DNA from: Pogostemon cablin
Lineage: Eukaryota; Streptophyta; Magnoliopsida; Lamiales; Lamiaceae
Length of the DNA stretch: 64,000 bases
Direction: 5' to 3'
NCBI GenBank assembly: GCA_023678885.1
Contig: CM043013.1
Coordinates: forward strand, 20,182,791-20,246,790
The translations under genes were made by a program, and so were the position numbers. The notes beneath the pieces were generated by a model. It was not told the origin of the DNA. It saw nothing but the letters and a program-made list of their open reading frames with translations, and made no database searches. Below are positions 22,951 to 33,999 of the stretch, piece after piece. Each line of letters opens with the position of its first letter. The stretch's first letter is position 1.

Positions 22951-23955
22951 AACTGGTGATGTAGTGAGCCTTGTCTTAAGTTCCTGAAAGCTATTCTCAC
23001 AATTCTCATTCTACAAGAACTTCTCTCCCTTTCGAGTGAGTCGTGTCATCGGTGATGCTATATTTGAAAAGCCCTCTATGAATCTCTGATAGTAGCCAGC
23101 CAACCCCAAGAAGCTACGTACTTCGTTTGTATTCTTAGGTGCATTCCATTAATTAACTGTTTCTACCTTTGCTGGATCAACTTCGATTCCATGAGCTGTA
23201 ACGACATGTCCCAGAAACACAACTTTATTAATCCAGAACTCACATTTCTTGAATTTTCCATAGAGTTTCTCCTTTCGTAGCATTTATAATACTAGCCTCA
23301 AATGATCTTCATGCTGTTCTTTATCTCTCGAGTACACCAAACTATTGTCTATGAACACAATGACAAACTTATCCAAAAATTGATGGAATACCCTATTCAT
23401 CATATCCATTAATACAGCCGGCGCATTACTTAACCCGAAAGGCATTACTAAGAATTCATAATGACCATAACGGGTCCTGAACATTGTCTTCAGAATATCA
23501 GCATCTTTAATTCTCAACTGATGATACCCCGACCTCAAGTCAATCTTTGAGAAAACTTCGGTTCCTCTCAACTAATCAAACCAATCTTCTATCCTTGGCA
23601 ACGGGTACTTGTTCTTTATAGTGAGCTTATTCAACTCTATATAATCTGTGCACATTCGTAATGTTCCATCTTTCTTCTTCACAAAGAGAACCGGTGCACC
23701 CCACAGTGAAACACTGGGTTGGATGAAACCCAAGGCTAATAACTCCTGAATCTGAACTTTCAACTCTTGTAGCTCTTTTGGGGCCATCCTATAGGGAGCC
23801 TTTGATAGTGGGGCTGTTCCAGGTATCAGGTCAATAGTAAACTCCAATTGCCTCTCAGGTGGAATTCCTGGCAAATCTTCTGGAAAAATATCTGTGTACT
23901 CTCGTACAATGGGCACATCTGCAATTGTAACTTCTATGTTCTGGTTTCCCATCAA
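22951..23955 (-). pseudogene. pol: Element D reverse transcriptase, broken
   Basis: The part 23572-23955 gives GAPVLFVKKKDGTLRMCTDY, the fingers of gypsy RT, and a stop at 23572-23574 precedes TEVFSKIDLRSGYHQ. The catalytic box reads FIDNSLVYS in place of FxDDxLVYS, so the second aspartate has become asparagine. Another stop follows at 23284. All pieces from 23955 to 22950 are in one frame. Confidence 0.88.
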
Positions 23956-24548
23956 GCTAACTAAGTAGCCTTAAGAGTTTCCTTTCCTCAATATTTTCAT
24001 CGCCTTCATCGCAGAAACTATACGAGGTGTAGTTCTAGCTTTTACTCCATGAAAAATAATGTGCTCCGTGTTAGGTAGGCGCAAGGTTATCTCTCTCTCT
24101 CGACATTTAATGTCTGCATTGTACTTACAGAGATAATCCATACCCAAGATCACATAAAATCATTCATCTTCAACACATGTAAATCAGCTTCAAGATCTCT
24201 CTCATTGATGTTGATGCACACTCTTTTGACCATCGAATTCGTAGTAATAGTCTCTCCCGAAGGAATACTAATTTCAAGTGACTCATCTACCCTCATGTTC
24301 TTACTACCAGTCAGAGCGTAGAATTTTGCAGATATAAAAGAATGTGTGGCCCCAGTGTCAAATAGTACTAAAGCTGGTACATTAAGAACTGTTAACATAC
24401 CTGTCATTGTGCCGGGATCCTTCTTAGCTTCCTCCGTAGAAAGAGCATACATTCGTGCATTCCCACCTGACGATCCATTCCATGCTCCTGAACTGTTGTT
24501 TGCCAATGGACAATTCTGAACCATTTGACCGGGCTTCTTGCACCTATA
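23956..24548 (-). pseudogene. pol: Element D aspartic protease
   Basis: The region shows VLFDTGATHSFIS (D-T-G-A active site) and, after a frameshift near 24150, ILGMDYLCKYNADI, the conserved ILGMDWL-type flap end of gypsy proteases. The knuckle just upstream has a stop in place of its first Cys. The protease would be released from the Gag-Pol polyprotein. Confidence 0.82.
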
Positions 24549-25540
24549 TCATTTGTTCTGGCCTGCAAGACACTTACCAAGATGATTCTTCCCACAAGTT
24601 CTGCAAGCTGGCTTGTCCGAGTGATTTTGACCATCAACCTTTCTATCCCTGGACTGCTTGTACTGATTGTACCTCTGATTATGATTCCCCTGTCTAGCAT
24701 GTCCTGAACCCTGCCACTTTCTCTTCCCTGAGTTAGCCTCAACTGGATTCTGCTTTGGTGCACCAAACTCTTTGCTGGTCATCACATCATCAGGATGCCG
24801 AAAGGCCTGAGCATAAGTCATCTCTCCACTGCCTGCCAAATTCGAACGTATATCCTCACGCTGCCCCCACCTGAACAACTGAACTTTCTTCTCATCTATA
24901 TCAACTAAATGAGTAGCAAATCTGCTCATCTGATTGAATTTTCTTTCGTACTCAATCACAGACATATTTTCCTGTTTCAGATTAAGGAACTCAACAGCCA
25001 TACGGGTACGATACGAAGGTGGAATAAACTTCTCAATCATCATAGCTTTAAATCTAATCAAAATCAGAGCATTCCGTTCTTCCATTGTCCTAGATGTCCA
25101 ATAAGAAGCCCACCAATGGTATGCATCTTCTTTCAATTGGAATCTAGTATAAGTCACACGCTCAGCATCGGGACAATTTATCAACTCTAGAATTCGCTCA
25201 ATGCTATCGATCCATTCTTCAACTACTTCGGGGCTCTCTCTTCTATTAAAAATTGGGGGCTTATGCCTGTGAAATTGTTCCACAATCCTAGCCTGGTTGT
25301 TACCTGGTTAATGTGCCAAGTATGCATCCATGAACTCATCAAAATGATCTTGCCCACCATCGGCAGGGGCAGAAGCATGAGGAGCTGCTGGAGGAGGATC
25401 CTGTGGAGCTAGAGGGGCATGAGGAGCTGGCGGATTAGCTGCATGTGGAGCTGGGAGAGGTGCTTGATCCTCTCGTGTATTACGTGTTCGGTTTGGGCGC
25501 CTTTCATGAGTAGCCTTGTCCCTGAAGTAGGAGCAACCAT
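24549..25540 (-). pseudogene. gag: Element D gag
   Basis: The first ATG after the leader is at 25540 (MVAPTSGTR). A frameshift near 25450 and a stop near 25307 precede a 244-codon open stretch (24549-25283) with the retrotransposon Gag core: PEVVEEWIDSIERILE, then YHWWASYW and FKAMMIEKFIPPSYR. A knuckle-like CRTCGKNHLGKC follows. The frame is continuous with the start of protease. Confidence 0.85.
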
Positions 25541-25889
25541 GTCTTTAAGAGATGTATACACATCAAGACATTGCGTAAAAAAATATAAAATAATATAATG
25601 ATCATCATACATATCGATCAATGTCTATGGAATAAAACTTCTATGGAGAAAATATAATGTCTGATATACATATATGTTCGTAGGACTAAAGGGCATGCAT
25701 GTATCACCATTTATAAATGAAAAGCTTCATGAAAATTTCTGTGAACATATCTGTGACAATGTAAATGATAAATTACCTCTTGGAGTCGACGTGGTATGAC
25801 AGGAATGAATGCTCAAGACTTTTTAAAAAAATTTATTTTAAAATAAAATATTTTACATTTAAAAGATAAGTCTACATAATCATAGACCT
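25541..25889 (-). other. Element D leader between primer site and gag
   Basis: This is AT-rich untranslated sequence of about 350 bp with no other feature. Confidence 0.6.
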
Positions 25890-25901
25890 GCTCTGATACC
25901 A
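25890..25901 (-). other. Element D tRNA-Met primer binding site
   Basis: On the minus strand it reads TGGTATCAGAGC, four bases from the 5' LTR. Confidence 0.9.
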
Positions 25902-25905
25902 CTAA

Positions 25906-27263
25906 TGTAACGACCCAAATTATGAAAATAATTTAGTAAGAAAAATAATTGTTTTTTCTCGAACATTTAGAAATGAAACAAAACTTACAGGATTAATAAG
26001 ATTCTTAATTTGAAAGTAGTAACCTGACCATTTATTTACAAATGACGAACAACTACCTGCATCTTATAATGCATAAGCATAAAATACAAGTCATAACAAG
26101 TAACACATCTTTGAACCTAGTTATCCTCAACCTTAATTAATTTATTCATCTATAAAACTTGCTGAATTCATTAACCACCAGAGTATGAAAGGTAACATAC
26201 TTGACTGCATTTTTAATGTGAGATACATAATGTAAATGAAGCAAATCATGACCTCCAATAAGTAAAATTTAAATGATAAATGAGTGGAAGAACCCACTAA
26301 CTTTAACTCATCTACTTCATAGTAAAAGATTTAGCAATTTAATACTTAACCCCAAGAATGGCAATAATTTATAAAGGAAGGTTATTTTAAAATACATGCT
26401 GACTCACCCTAAGATTTTTTCCTTATCACACTCATTTTCCAACGAGAAATTACAGTTAAAACTGACAACAAACTAAAATATTAAATGAAATATAGCTGTA
26501 TATAATACCAACAAAGGTTCAAACTCAAGTACTACTAATTAAAGAAAAAAAACGTCAGTTTTGCAAATATCCAGAAATATAAATATTTTTTCAAAGTTTC
26601 ATAGAGTAGCAACATCTTTATTTAAATTAAAATGGGCATTTGAACTCCACCGGTCATACCTCGTCTTGCTCCTCAACCTGTGAAAATCCTCAACCTGTGA
26701 AAATAATTATATTGAAAGGGGTGAGTAAACAATGACTCAATGGGAAAAATACTTATCTACCATAATATGCACACATATTCACATAAACGTAATCATGCAC
26801 CATGAAATTTTCTGTGACTGTGATGATCGATCATGGAACTCTGCGGGCGTTACCCGAGGACAAATCAAGAATTCCGACACCTGAAAGTGCCCTGGTTCAT
26901 ATAACTATGATAGTACTATGAGAGTACACTATGGCTGTGAGACTGTGAAATAACTAAATAAATGCAAACACATAAGCACATACAGTAGACAAAAGGATTT
27001 TAGAATTTCCCACCTACAAGTTTCGCAAACACTGAATGGATATATGTCACCTAATCACAACAATTAAAATACGTATATAAATAATAAGATACTTATACGA
27101 AAACTCTTTGTGACCAAAATTATGAAAACTGATCAATATGGATAGCCTAGATAATCAACTAGGCACGGATTTGACTTAACTAATCCAATTAAAATGGTTA
27201 CAATGAACCCAAAACTCTAATAGACAATCACATGACCAAAGTTGTAGCGGAAGTCTTCGTAGG

Positions 27264-27333
<70 letters not shown>

Positions 27334-27911
27334 ATATATAAAAATATTCCACTAGGACATGTGTGTATAGGTATGTGCACAGTCTACTGACTAATATTCT
27401 ACAAATAGCTTTTACTCAAATATTTAAATCCTAATTGTACTTCTGCAGGAGATTTATAAAAATAGGCACATGCCTATGTTTGGTAGTGATCAACTATGGA
27501 AACATAAAACTTTAAATAAATATAAATCCTAGTAAGGAGACTTCTTATTACTAAGATTAACGCCCAAGAAACAAGATCAGTGAGTGAACGTCTATGCAAA
27601 GTTACATATGAATCATAATCAATTCAAAAGAGAAGATAAAAGGTAAATTTGATCTCCCTATTTCAACGTACCAGTAGACGAGCAGACTTTGACACGATAA
27701 GATAGATAGAGATATACGTAGTGATGGTTGAAAGTGGAAGGAACTTAGTATGAAAAAGGATTTCAACTTGTGAATTTAATTTCTATCTCTCTTCTCTTTC
27801 TAGGAATGAAGGACTACAGAACATGTAAAGATGTTCCCCCCTATGTAGTACGTTCTCTCATTCTGTTACAAATGTGAGGATTGACTGGAGAGATTTAAGG
27901 AGAATGGTTAC
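25906..27911 (-). repeat. Element D 5' LTR, first part
   Basis: It begins TGTAACGACCC and follows the sister LTR to GGAGAATGGTTAC, where element B is inserted. The rest is at 42142-42360. It carries a small extra copy of CCTCAACCTGTGAAAAT near 26680 that the left LTR lacks. Confidence 0.88.
27264..27340. repeat. (TA)n tract in element D 5' LTR
   Basis: A TA repeat interrupted by GTATG, at the same place as 20108-20174 in the sister LTR. Confidence 0.9.
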
Positions 27912-28900
27912 TGATAGGGGTTTTCTCAACACACAAATTAATCCTCAAGTATAAGGATATCAATTGTAGTCACGAAGATGACCAAGTTACAATATCGAAC
28001 CCACGGGACGGATAAATATCAATTTTATTATCTTCTAGTATATTTTAGACTATGTTGGTAATTGTAAAGGTTTAATGGATAATAACTTCTAATCGAAAGA
28101 AATAGCAAAAGAAATAGCAAGAGTAGAGAAAAGTGAGTTGTGATCAATAAGAATGATAGGTAGTTCGTCGGGTCATCCAGTTTCATTAGCAATTCGTATT
28201 TTCATGTGATGGTGTCCGACTCTGCCCTGTGGTTGGTGGACGCATCACTAGACCATGCAAGTTTACTCTATATACACAAGTAAATATGCGCTTGACACGT
28301 GTGAATAACATCGGAGCAAGAGATATGCTTCACCCCCTTTCTAGGTACTATCATAATCAATTATCTTCTATGTCTAGAATCTAACCCGATTTGATCTCCC
28401 TTTTTAGCTACTATAAAGTTATACTCTTTATCCTATTCATCAACCCGAATTCAATTCAATTCATGAATATTCATATAAGACAGTTCTAATAATACTTCGG
28501 AATCCCTTCACTTAGAATTATAATAATAAACCCTGCTTAGTAGTGAACGCACTCAATCAATAACCATGTTATGTATTCAGACTCTACACAACAATCATTG
28601 ATGCACAAAACGACTATGAGTATGGATTAAATATGCAATCTTATATAAAACAAACCACAGGTAGTGTTGTACGGAGTTTTACACACGAAACACGAATTAC
28701 ATCACGAAACTTTCATAACCCTAGAACTACCAAGGTGGTTCTAGCCCATGATTGATCTAGGAACAATCATGGTTAGATTGATCATTCTTACTTGAACCTT
28801 CAGCGAACCTCTGTCACAGCCCTCCGGATGGATCACCACCTCTACTCTTGTCTCTTCTACGATTGACGATCAAAAGCTCTCTTTATTCTCTGTATGAGCC

Positions 28901-28910
28901 TCCTTTTATA
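28901..28910 (-). promoter_or_regulatory. Probable TATA box of element B LTR
   Basis: On the minus strand, TATAAAAGGA lies within TTACAAGTATAAAAGGAGG, a context shared with the other B LTR (41458-41467), the C LTR (42757-42766) and the solo LTR (52013-52022). It lies just downstream of the nine-base motif array, as expected of a core promoter. Transcript start is not visible. Confidence 0.65.
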
Positions 28911-29006
28911 CTTGTAATCACGTCTCTAGGGCTTGGAATGGGCTTTCTAAGTGATCTCACGCGTTTCGGCCTCAAAAATCCGGATAAGGTAAGTTCTCGC
29001 ACACAG

Positions 29007-29355
29007 GTTCGACCACGTCAAGCAGGTCGAACCCCTAGCCACAGGTCGAACCCCGCTACTGGAAGAATTCTACATAGGTTCGACCTTCTGGACAGGTCGA
29101 ACCACTTAGGCCTTGGTAGAACCCCAGGTCGAACCTCGGCACTGGACAACTCTCACTCTCGATTCGACCAACTGGCAAGTCGAACCCAAACGTCATGGTC
29201 GAATCCTCCTTATTACAAATTGGTTCGACCATGGTTTGACCTGATGGCCAGGTCGAACCAGCTGAGTCGTGGTCGAATCAATCTCTGTACGTCCAGCAAT
29301 GTTGGTTCGACCTGCTGGAGAGGTCGAACCCTCCTCCAGCCAGGTCGAACCCACC
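29007..29355 (-). repeat. GGTTCGACC/GGTCGAACC array in U3 of element B 3' LTR
   Basis: By eye I count about 11 exact copies of the nine-base word or its complement and about six one-base variants in roughly 350 bases. They sit about 215-560 bases from the 5' end of the LTR and about 100-450 bases upstream of the TATA box. Spacers differ, so this is not a simple tandem repeat. Confidence 0.85.
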
Positions 29356-29568
29356 TACTTCTTGGGCGGTTCGCGTGGCTTCGACTCCGTCTCTTCGATT
29401 CTTGGCTCTTTCACTCCGTTTTTGCTAAGAAAACACTCAAATAGCTCCACTAACACCTGACTCATGCTAATTCACAATATATATAGGTTTTCCACCTATT
29501 TCCACATCAAAACTCTCCAAAACTAGCACAAAACATTGCGCCAAACTTGTGGATTTACACACTCATCA

Positions 29569-30897
29569 AACCCCCAAACTTACATGTTGCTCGTCCCGAG
29601 ACAACCAATTTAAACCACAGGAGTAGTGTATAATTCAACAAGATCAAGTACAACACATATTACACATGCCACTTCATTGAATCAAACAAGAATCACTTGC
29701 ATCAAATATTTCATTCATGTAAAATCAATCCAATCACACACCATTCGGAGTACTGAGTAATCTCACTGACAAGATAAGTCTTTACTCTCTTTCGCTCGTG
29801 CGTGAGGCACTATAGGCTAGTATAAACACTCATATCAATTCATATTCACGCGTAACCATAAGCTTGGGAAAGGTCTCAAAAATCAACTCACATTAGATTA
29901 ATACTAGGATCACAAATGACTTGTTTCTAGGTTGTAATGTTGGCTCTTTGGAAAGGGTAGGAAAATTTGGTCATAGTAACTTAATACACTAGTAGAGAGT
30001 TACCTTGGAGGTTTTTGATTTCTTATTCGGCTTCATATTCTTCTCCAATTCTTCTCTTGCACTTGCAATTATCAATTTTCCTTCTCTTCCTTGCATCAAC
30101 ATCATTCTTCTTTTAACTGCTCGGGTACCAGTTATAGGCACTACCCTTCTCGAACATCGTTTGGCTGTTTCTTAAAAACTTCAAGCCCCATGTATTAGCA
30201 ATTCGGGGTACCAATTTCAGGCACTATCCCTAACAAGATTTAACCATGCACTTTTCTTACTTAACCTCATTCCATCTTCCCTTTGTTTCTTCTACACTTA
30301 TTCACCTTATTCTCTCTACCAATGAATAGGGTATTTTCAAAGCTCAAATAAGGTAATTAAGGCTCTTATATTTGGCTTGCCAAAGAAAAAGCTTTTAAAA
30401 GGCTCAAACAGGGCTACCAAAGATTTAAAAAATCATTAGGAAAGGTAAAATTTGACTAAGTGACTCAATTAATCAAAAATGGCCTAAGATCATATCCTAA
30501 TATTTCATCAATTGTAAGTTTCACACAAGACTCCAAGCCAAGTTCTAGAATACGTTCATACGAATGATTCTCTCAAGAATAAACTATCATGATTAATCAT
30601 GATAAAGACTCAAATCCTCACATAGGTAATCAATTCCTAATACTCCTCATAGCACATAATCAAAATCAATTCCTCATGAATTCCATATACTTAACAAATT
30701 ATTCATGCTTTTTCCAAATGAAAATAAACACGTAAACATATGAATGCACAGAATCAATAACCCATATACAGAGCAACGATACAAGATCAACTATATCAAG
30801 TACATGCCACTCACACATGAAGCACACCCCAATCTGTAAAAATAAAAAGAAGAATGGGAGATAAGATGAATCGGAGAAGCCAAAAGAAAACCTGAAA
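29569..30897 (-). other. Element B 3' non-coding region and polypurine tract
   Basis: The purine tract (minus strand AAGTTTGGGGGTT) adjoins the LTR at 29569-29581. The remaining 1.3 kb has no coding region. Two copies of a GGTACCA..TT..AGGCACTA(C/T)CC repeat lie at 30125-30146 and 30207-30230; element C keeps the same pair at 45960-46020. Confidence 0.65.
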
Positions 30898-32945
30898 CTA
30901 CTCCCTAGGAGCATCATCATCCTCATCATCATCGTCATCCTCATCCATTCTATTTTCCACAGCTCGGCACAGACTGGTAATGTGCTTATCCATCATATCC
31001 ACTCGACTACTCACTCTACCAACACGCTCATCCAAGGCAGAATACCTTTCGTTCAACGTGGCGTAGTTGGCGTTAGCGAGCGCGAGTTGCCTGTTCGTCT
31101 CTTGCTGTGTAGCTACCACCGCGATCAGCTGCTCATGAATCAAGCGAAGCTGCTCCCGAGTACCTGGAACTGCTCGCAGCTGCTGCGGTCCCGGAGCATG
31201 CTGAGGCGCATCATGCTGCTCTCCTTCCGGAATCTCCATCTCCGGCTGCTCATCTACCTGATCCTCCTCTTCAGACTGCTGTGGCTGAGGTGGACGGAAC
31301 TCTCCTCGATCAATGATCTGCTGTAACTCAGCCATCCTCCCCTCAGCACACATCTGCGCCACCGCTCTCCAATCACCACCCGACTTCGCTGCCAGGGATA
31401 AAGCGGTGTGTCCAAGAGAATTCATTAGCTTATTCCTTGCTTCCCGAATAGTTGTCAAGTTGCTCACGTCGAAGGGGAACATAAATTCGAAAGGCTTGAG
31501 ACCTCTCGTGAAAAACCAATCTCCATTTCTAAAATGGGCAAACCCTCCCTTCGCGCACGTGCTCATAATCAAATCGGGTTCTCCTTCTACTGGTGTAATG
31601 CCGGTGAGGTCCAAGTTGTAATGCTCAGCCAAAATGGTCAATAACCCTCCAATATTCATCTTTTGAAAACCAATGGTCTTGAATCGATTCAGCTGCGCAA
31701 TAAAATAAGCTCCAACGTTGAACTTCACTCCATTCAGCATACACCACAGGGCATATAGCTCTCCTCTAGACACAACACTCCCCTCCGAGCGGGCGAACAA
31801 CGTGTTGCTCAGGATGCGGTCCATGTACCTCAAGACAGGGTTCTTTATTGCGGAAGCACGAGCCTGTCTGGTCTTGTAATCATGAATCTCCCCAGTGATC
31901 TCCCTCCAAAACCGCTTTACACTGAATGCAGCATTTTCTAAACGAGGGATCTCCAAAGGCGTCTCAAACAGCTCGTTGAAATCCTCAGACGTCCATCTCC
32001 TACTCACTCCACCAAGCTGAAACGTACACCGATAGGGGTATCCAAGCGGGTCCTTCTCCATCTCAAACGAGCAAACTACTTTCGCTGTAAGATGGAAGTA
32101 CTTCGGCCTCTTCAACTCCATGAATCTTCGGATCCCTACTTGATCAAACATCCAAAATATATCATCCCCTATTCTCATTATCCTCATCGCTTCATCATCT
32201 TGGTATCGAGTGCGAGCTATCTTGTCTGAAACTTCTTCCCACTCCTCTTTAATCTCATCCCAACCTTGCATCCTAATCTTGAAGTTATCAGGTAAACGGT
32301 CTTGTAGCCTCAGTTTTCTTGTCACTTTGTCCAAGTTTGAAGGCCTGTCATGCCTCTTCTTTGATCTCTCCTCCTCTGCCTTTCCTTTTCCTTTACTTGA
32401 TACTTGTCCCTTTCCTGAAAACAAATACTTCAATCCAACCAACAAGACAAGAAAGCAAGTATTGTACTAGCACATCACATACTCTACTCAAGACTTCAAG
32501 CATCAATGTATATTCATACAAACTATCGTCTCAACACCACTTGCTTATTCAACATTCTCAAAACATCTTCAATTACACCTTCTTTAATCATCAAAACATA
32601 ACCAACAAGCATGCATTAAACAATTCAAGCAATTCAATCAAAAATTCAACATGTTTCCCTCAATGAACTACTTCAATTTCATCAATTTCAAATCAAATCA
32701 ACATGCTCATTCTATGGTATGTTCTATACCCTTGATTAATCCACATAAAAATCCAAGTTCTATCAATAATCAATCAACCACAAACCAAGAAACAAGAATT
32801 CATATGTAACCAATCAAAATATCAACATTCACCATGAAATTCGACCATACTCAACATCAATTCTCTAATTCACATCAAATTTCTTACCTAAACCTTCAAT
32901 CCTAGAGTAATTGAGTTGGAAAAAGGTACCTTGTGACTTGGCCAT
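30898..32945 (-). CDS. Element B ORF3 (Athila-type 3' ORF), two exons
   Basis: Exon 2 (30898-32414) is open throughout. An in-frame ATG exists at 32445, but the better model starts at an ATG at 32945-32943, with a 16-base first exon (MAKSQ plus one base), a GT...AG intron (32415-32929) and acceptor TTGTTTTCAG. That gives 510 residues. Element C keeps the same arrangement. The N-terminus is basic and Lys/Gly-rich. The middle (about residues 50-330) resembles the plant-specific domain of Athila ORF1-type proteins (FWMFDQVGIRRFMELKRPKY, then YALWCMLNGVKFNVGAYFI). A Pro/Gln/Glu-rich linker, a coiled-coil-like stretch (about 420-490) and an acidic tail follow. I see no signal peptide or membrane segment, so the env-like label given to this position in Athila elements does not fit. 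Its function is unknown. Confidence 0.75.
32415..32929 (-). other. Probable intron of element B ORF3
   Basis: Donor CAAG|GTACCT and acceptor TTTTCAG|GAAAGG. Joining them keeps the frame (CAA GGA AAG). The intron is AT-rich and full of stops. Element C has a donor AAAG|GTATGT and acceptor TTTTAG|GAAAAG at matching places. Confidence 0.65.
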
Positions 32946-33139
32946 GGTGAACAACCGATCGAAAACACTAAACAACCAAAAATAATGCGATTTCAGCCCT
33001 AACTTGCGACGAAATCCGCGACCGAATCGATAATTCAAGGTGTAATGTTGTGTAATCGGTATGAAATCAAGTGTAATTGAAGAATTTGTGCAAGGGTGTA
33101 GAGGTTCGAAGAGGGTTCGAGGTTTGATGTTTTGAAAAA

Positions 33140-33530
33140 GTGGTCGAACCCCTCTGAAAATTCGAACTTAAATCGCGTACCTGGCTTGGTTCGACCTCGG
33201 GTTCGACCACCTGAACTGGTCGAACCATGGATGGCGAGGTCGAACCTCTCTTCTGGACAAACGATCTTCTTGGTTCGACCAGGGGTTCGACTTGCTAAAC
33301 AGGTCGAACCTTCCTTGAATTGGTCGAACCCCTCTTCTGGAAAACAGAGTGCTTCCGACTGACAGGTTCGACCATAGGTTCGACCTCCTGATCAGGTCGA
33401 ACCACTATGGCTTTGGTCGAACCTCCTCTCTGGACAACTTTCAACGCCGGTTCGACTTCCTCTGCTTTTGTTCGACCTCTGGCTCTGGTCGAACCACTCC
33501 TAGACTTGGTCGAACCTACCTCCTGATTTC
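33140..33530 (-). repeat. GGTTCGACC/GGTCGAACC array upstream of ORF3
   Basis: By eye there are about 14 exact copies plus variants in 390 bases, ending about 200 bases before the ORF3 first exon. The region is non-coding on the element strand. Element C has a degenerate array at the same place (48990-49260). Confidence 0.85.
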
Positions 33531-33540
33531 CAAAACTGAG

Positions 33541-33999
33541 TGTTCTTCATTCACTACATACTTCAAGCTTCAACACAACTTCATTAGGTACAATCTAGAG
33601 CACAACTTCAAAAATTGTTCCACATAATATCATTCATGAGTAACTCCGTAAAAGAAAATACAATCAAAAACCACTGAACATTAGGCAAGTTGTAAAAAAT
33701 CGTCACATTAAAATCGATTAAAATTTCAATATGGCCGCAAAAACCAACTCCCCTAACAAACAATACAAAGAAAAGATTATACTCGCAACGCTTCAATGAG
33801 GTAATAACATCACACCCCCCCAAACTTAGTAAAAACGTAAGTCGAAACTAAGTTTGAAAAGAGATGTAATTGCCGATTAGCGTAAGCATCTTAAATATAA
33901 AATTTCTTACTCACACAAAAGAAATAAAGCAATAAAACGGAAGTGTAAGCTCTCAACAAGCGCTCATGTTTAACGTCGTAGAGTCACGACGGTACCAAA
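33541..33999 (-). other. Spacer between array and integrase stop
   Basis: This is AT-rich with no coding region. A purine-rich stretch (minus strand AAGTTTGGGGGGGTG, near 33814-33830) resembles the terminal polypurine tract and is repeated in element C near 49565. It could be a central polypurine tract. Confidence 0.45.

Larger units (their letters stand above)
27912..29568 (-). repeat. Element B 3' LTR
   Basis: It starts TGATAGGGGTTTTCTC and ends CACACTCATCA. It matches 40468-42136 with scattered single-base differences and one 12-base difference in motif copy number. In element orientation, U3 is at the right end and carries the motif array. Confidence 0.93.

Noticed and set aside
28848..29444. 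198-codon plus-strand frame in element B 3' LTR, repeated in the 5' LTR (41405-42013)
   Set aside because: Its presence in both LTRs follows from LTR duplication. It is antisense, runs through the motif array (Arg/Pro/Ser-rich) and has no domain.
30898..32414. Envelope-like protein at the 3' end of element B
   Set aside because: No signal peptide, transmembrane span or glycoprotein features are visible; the coiled coil and acidic tail point elsewhere.
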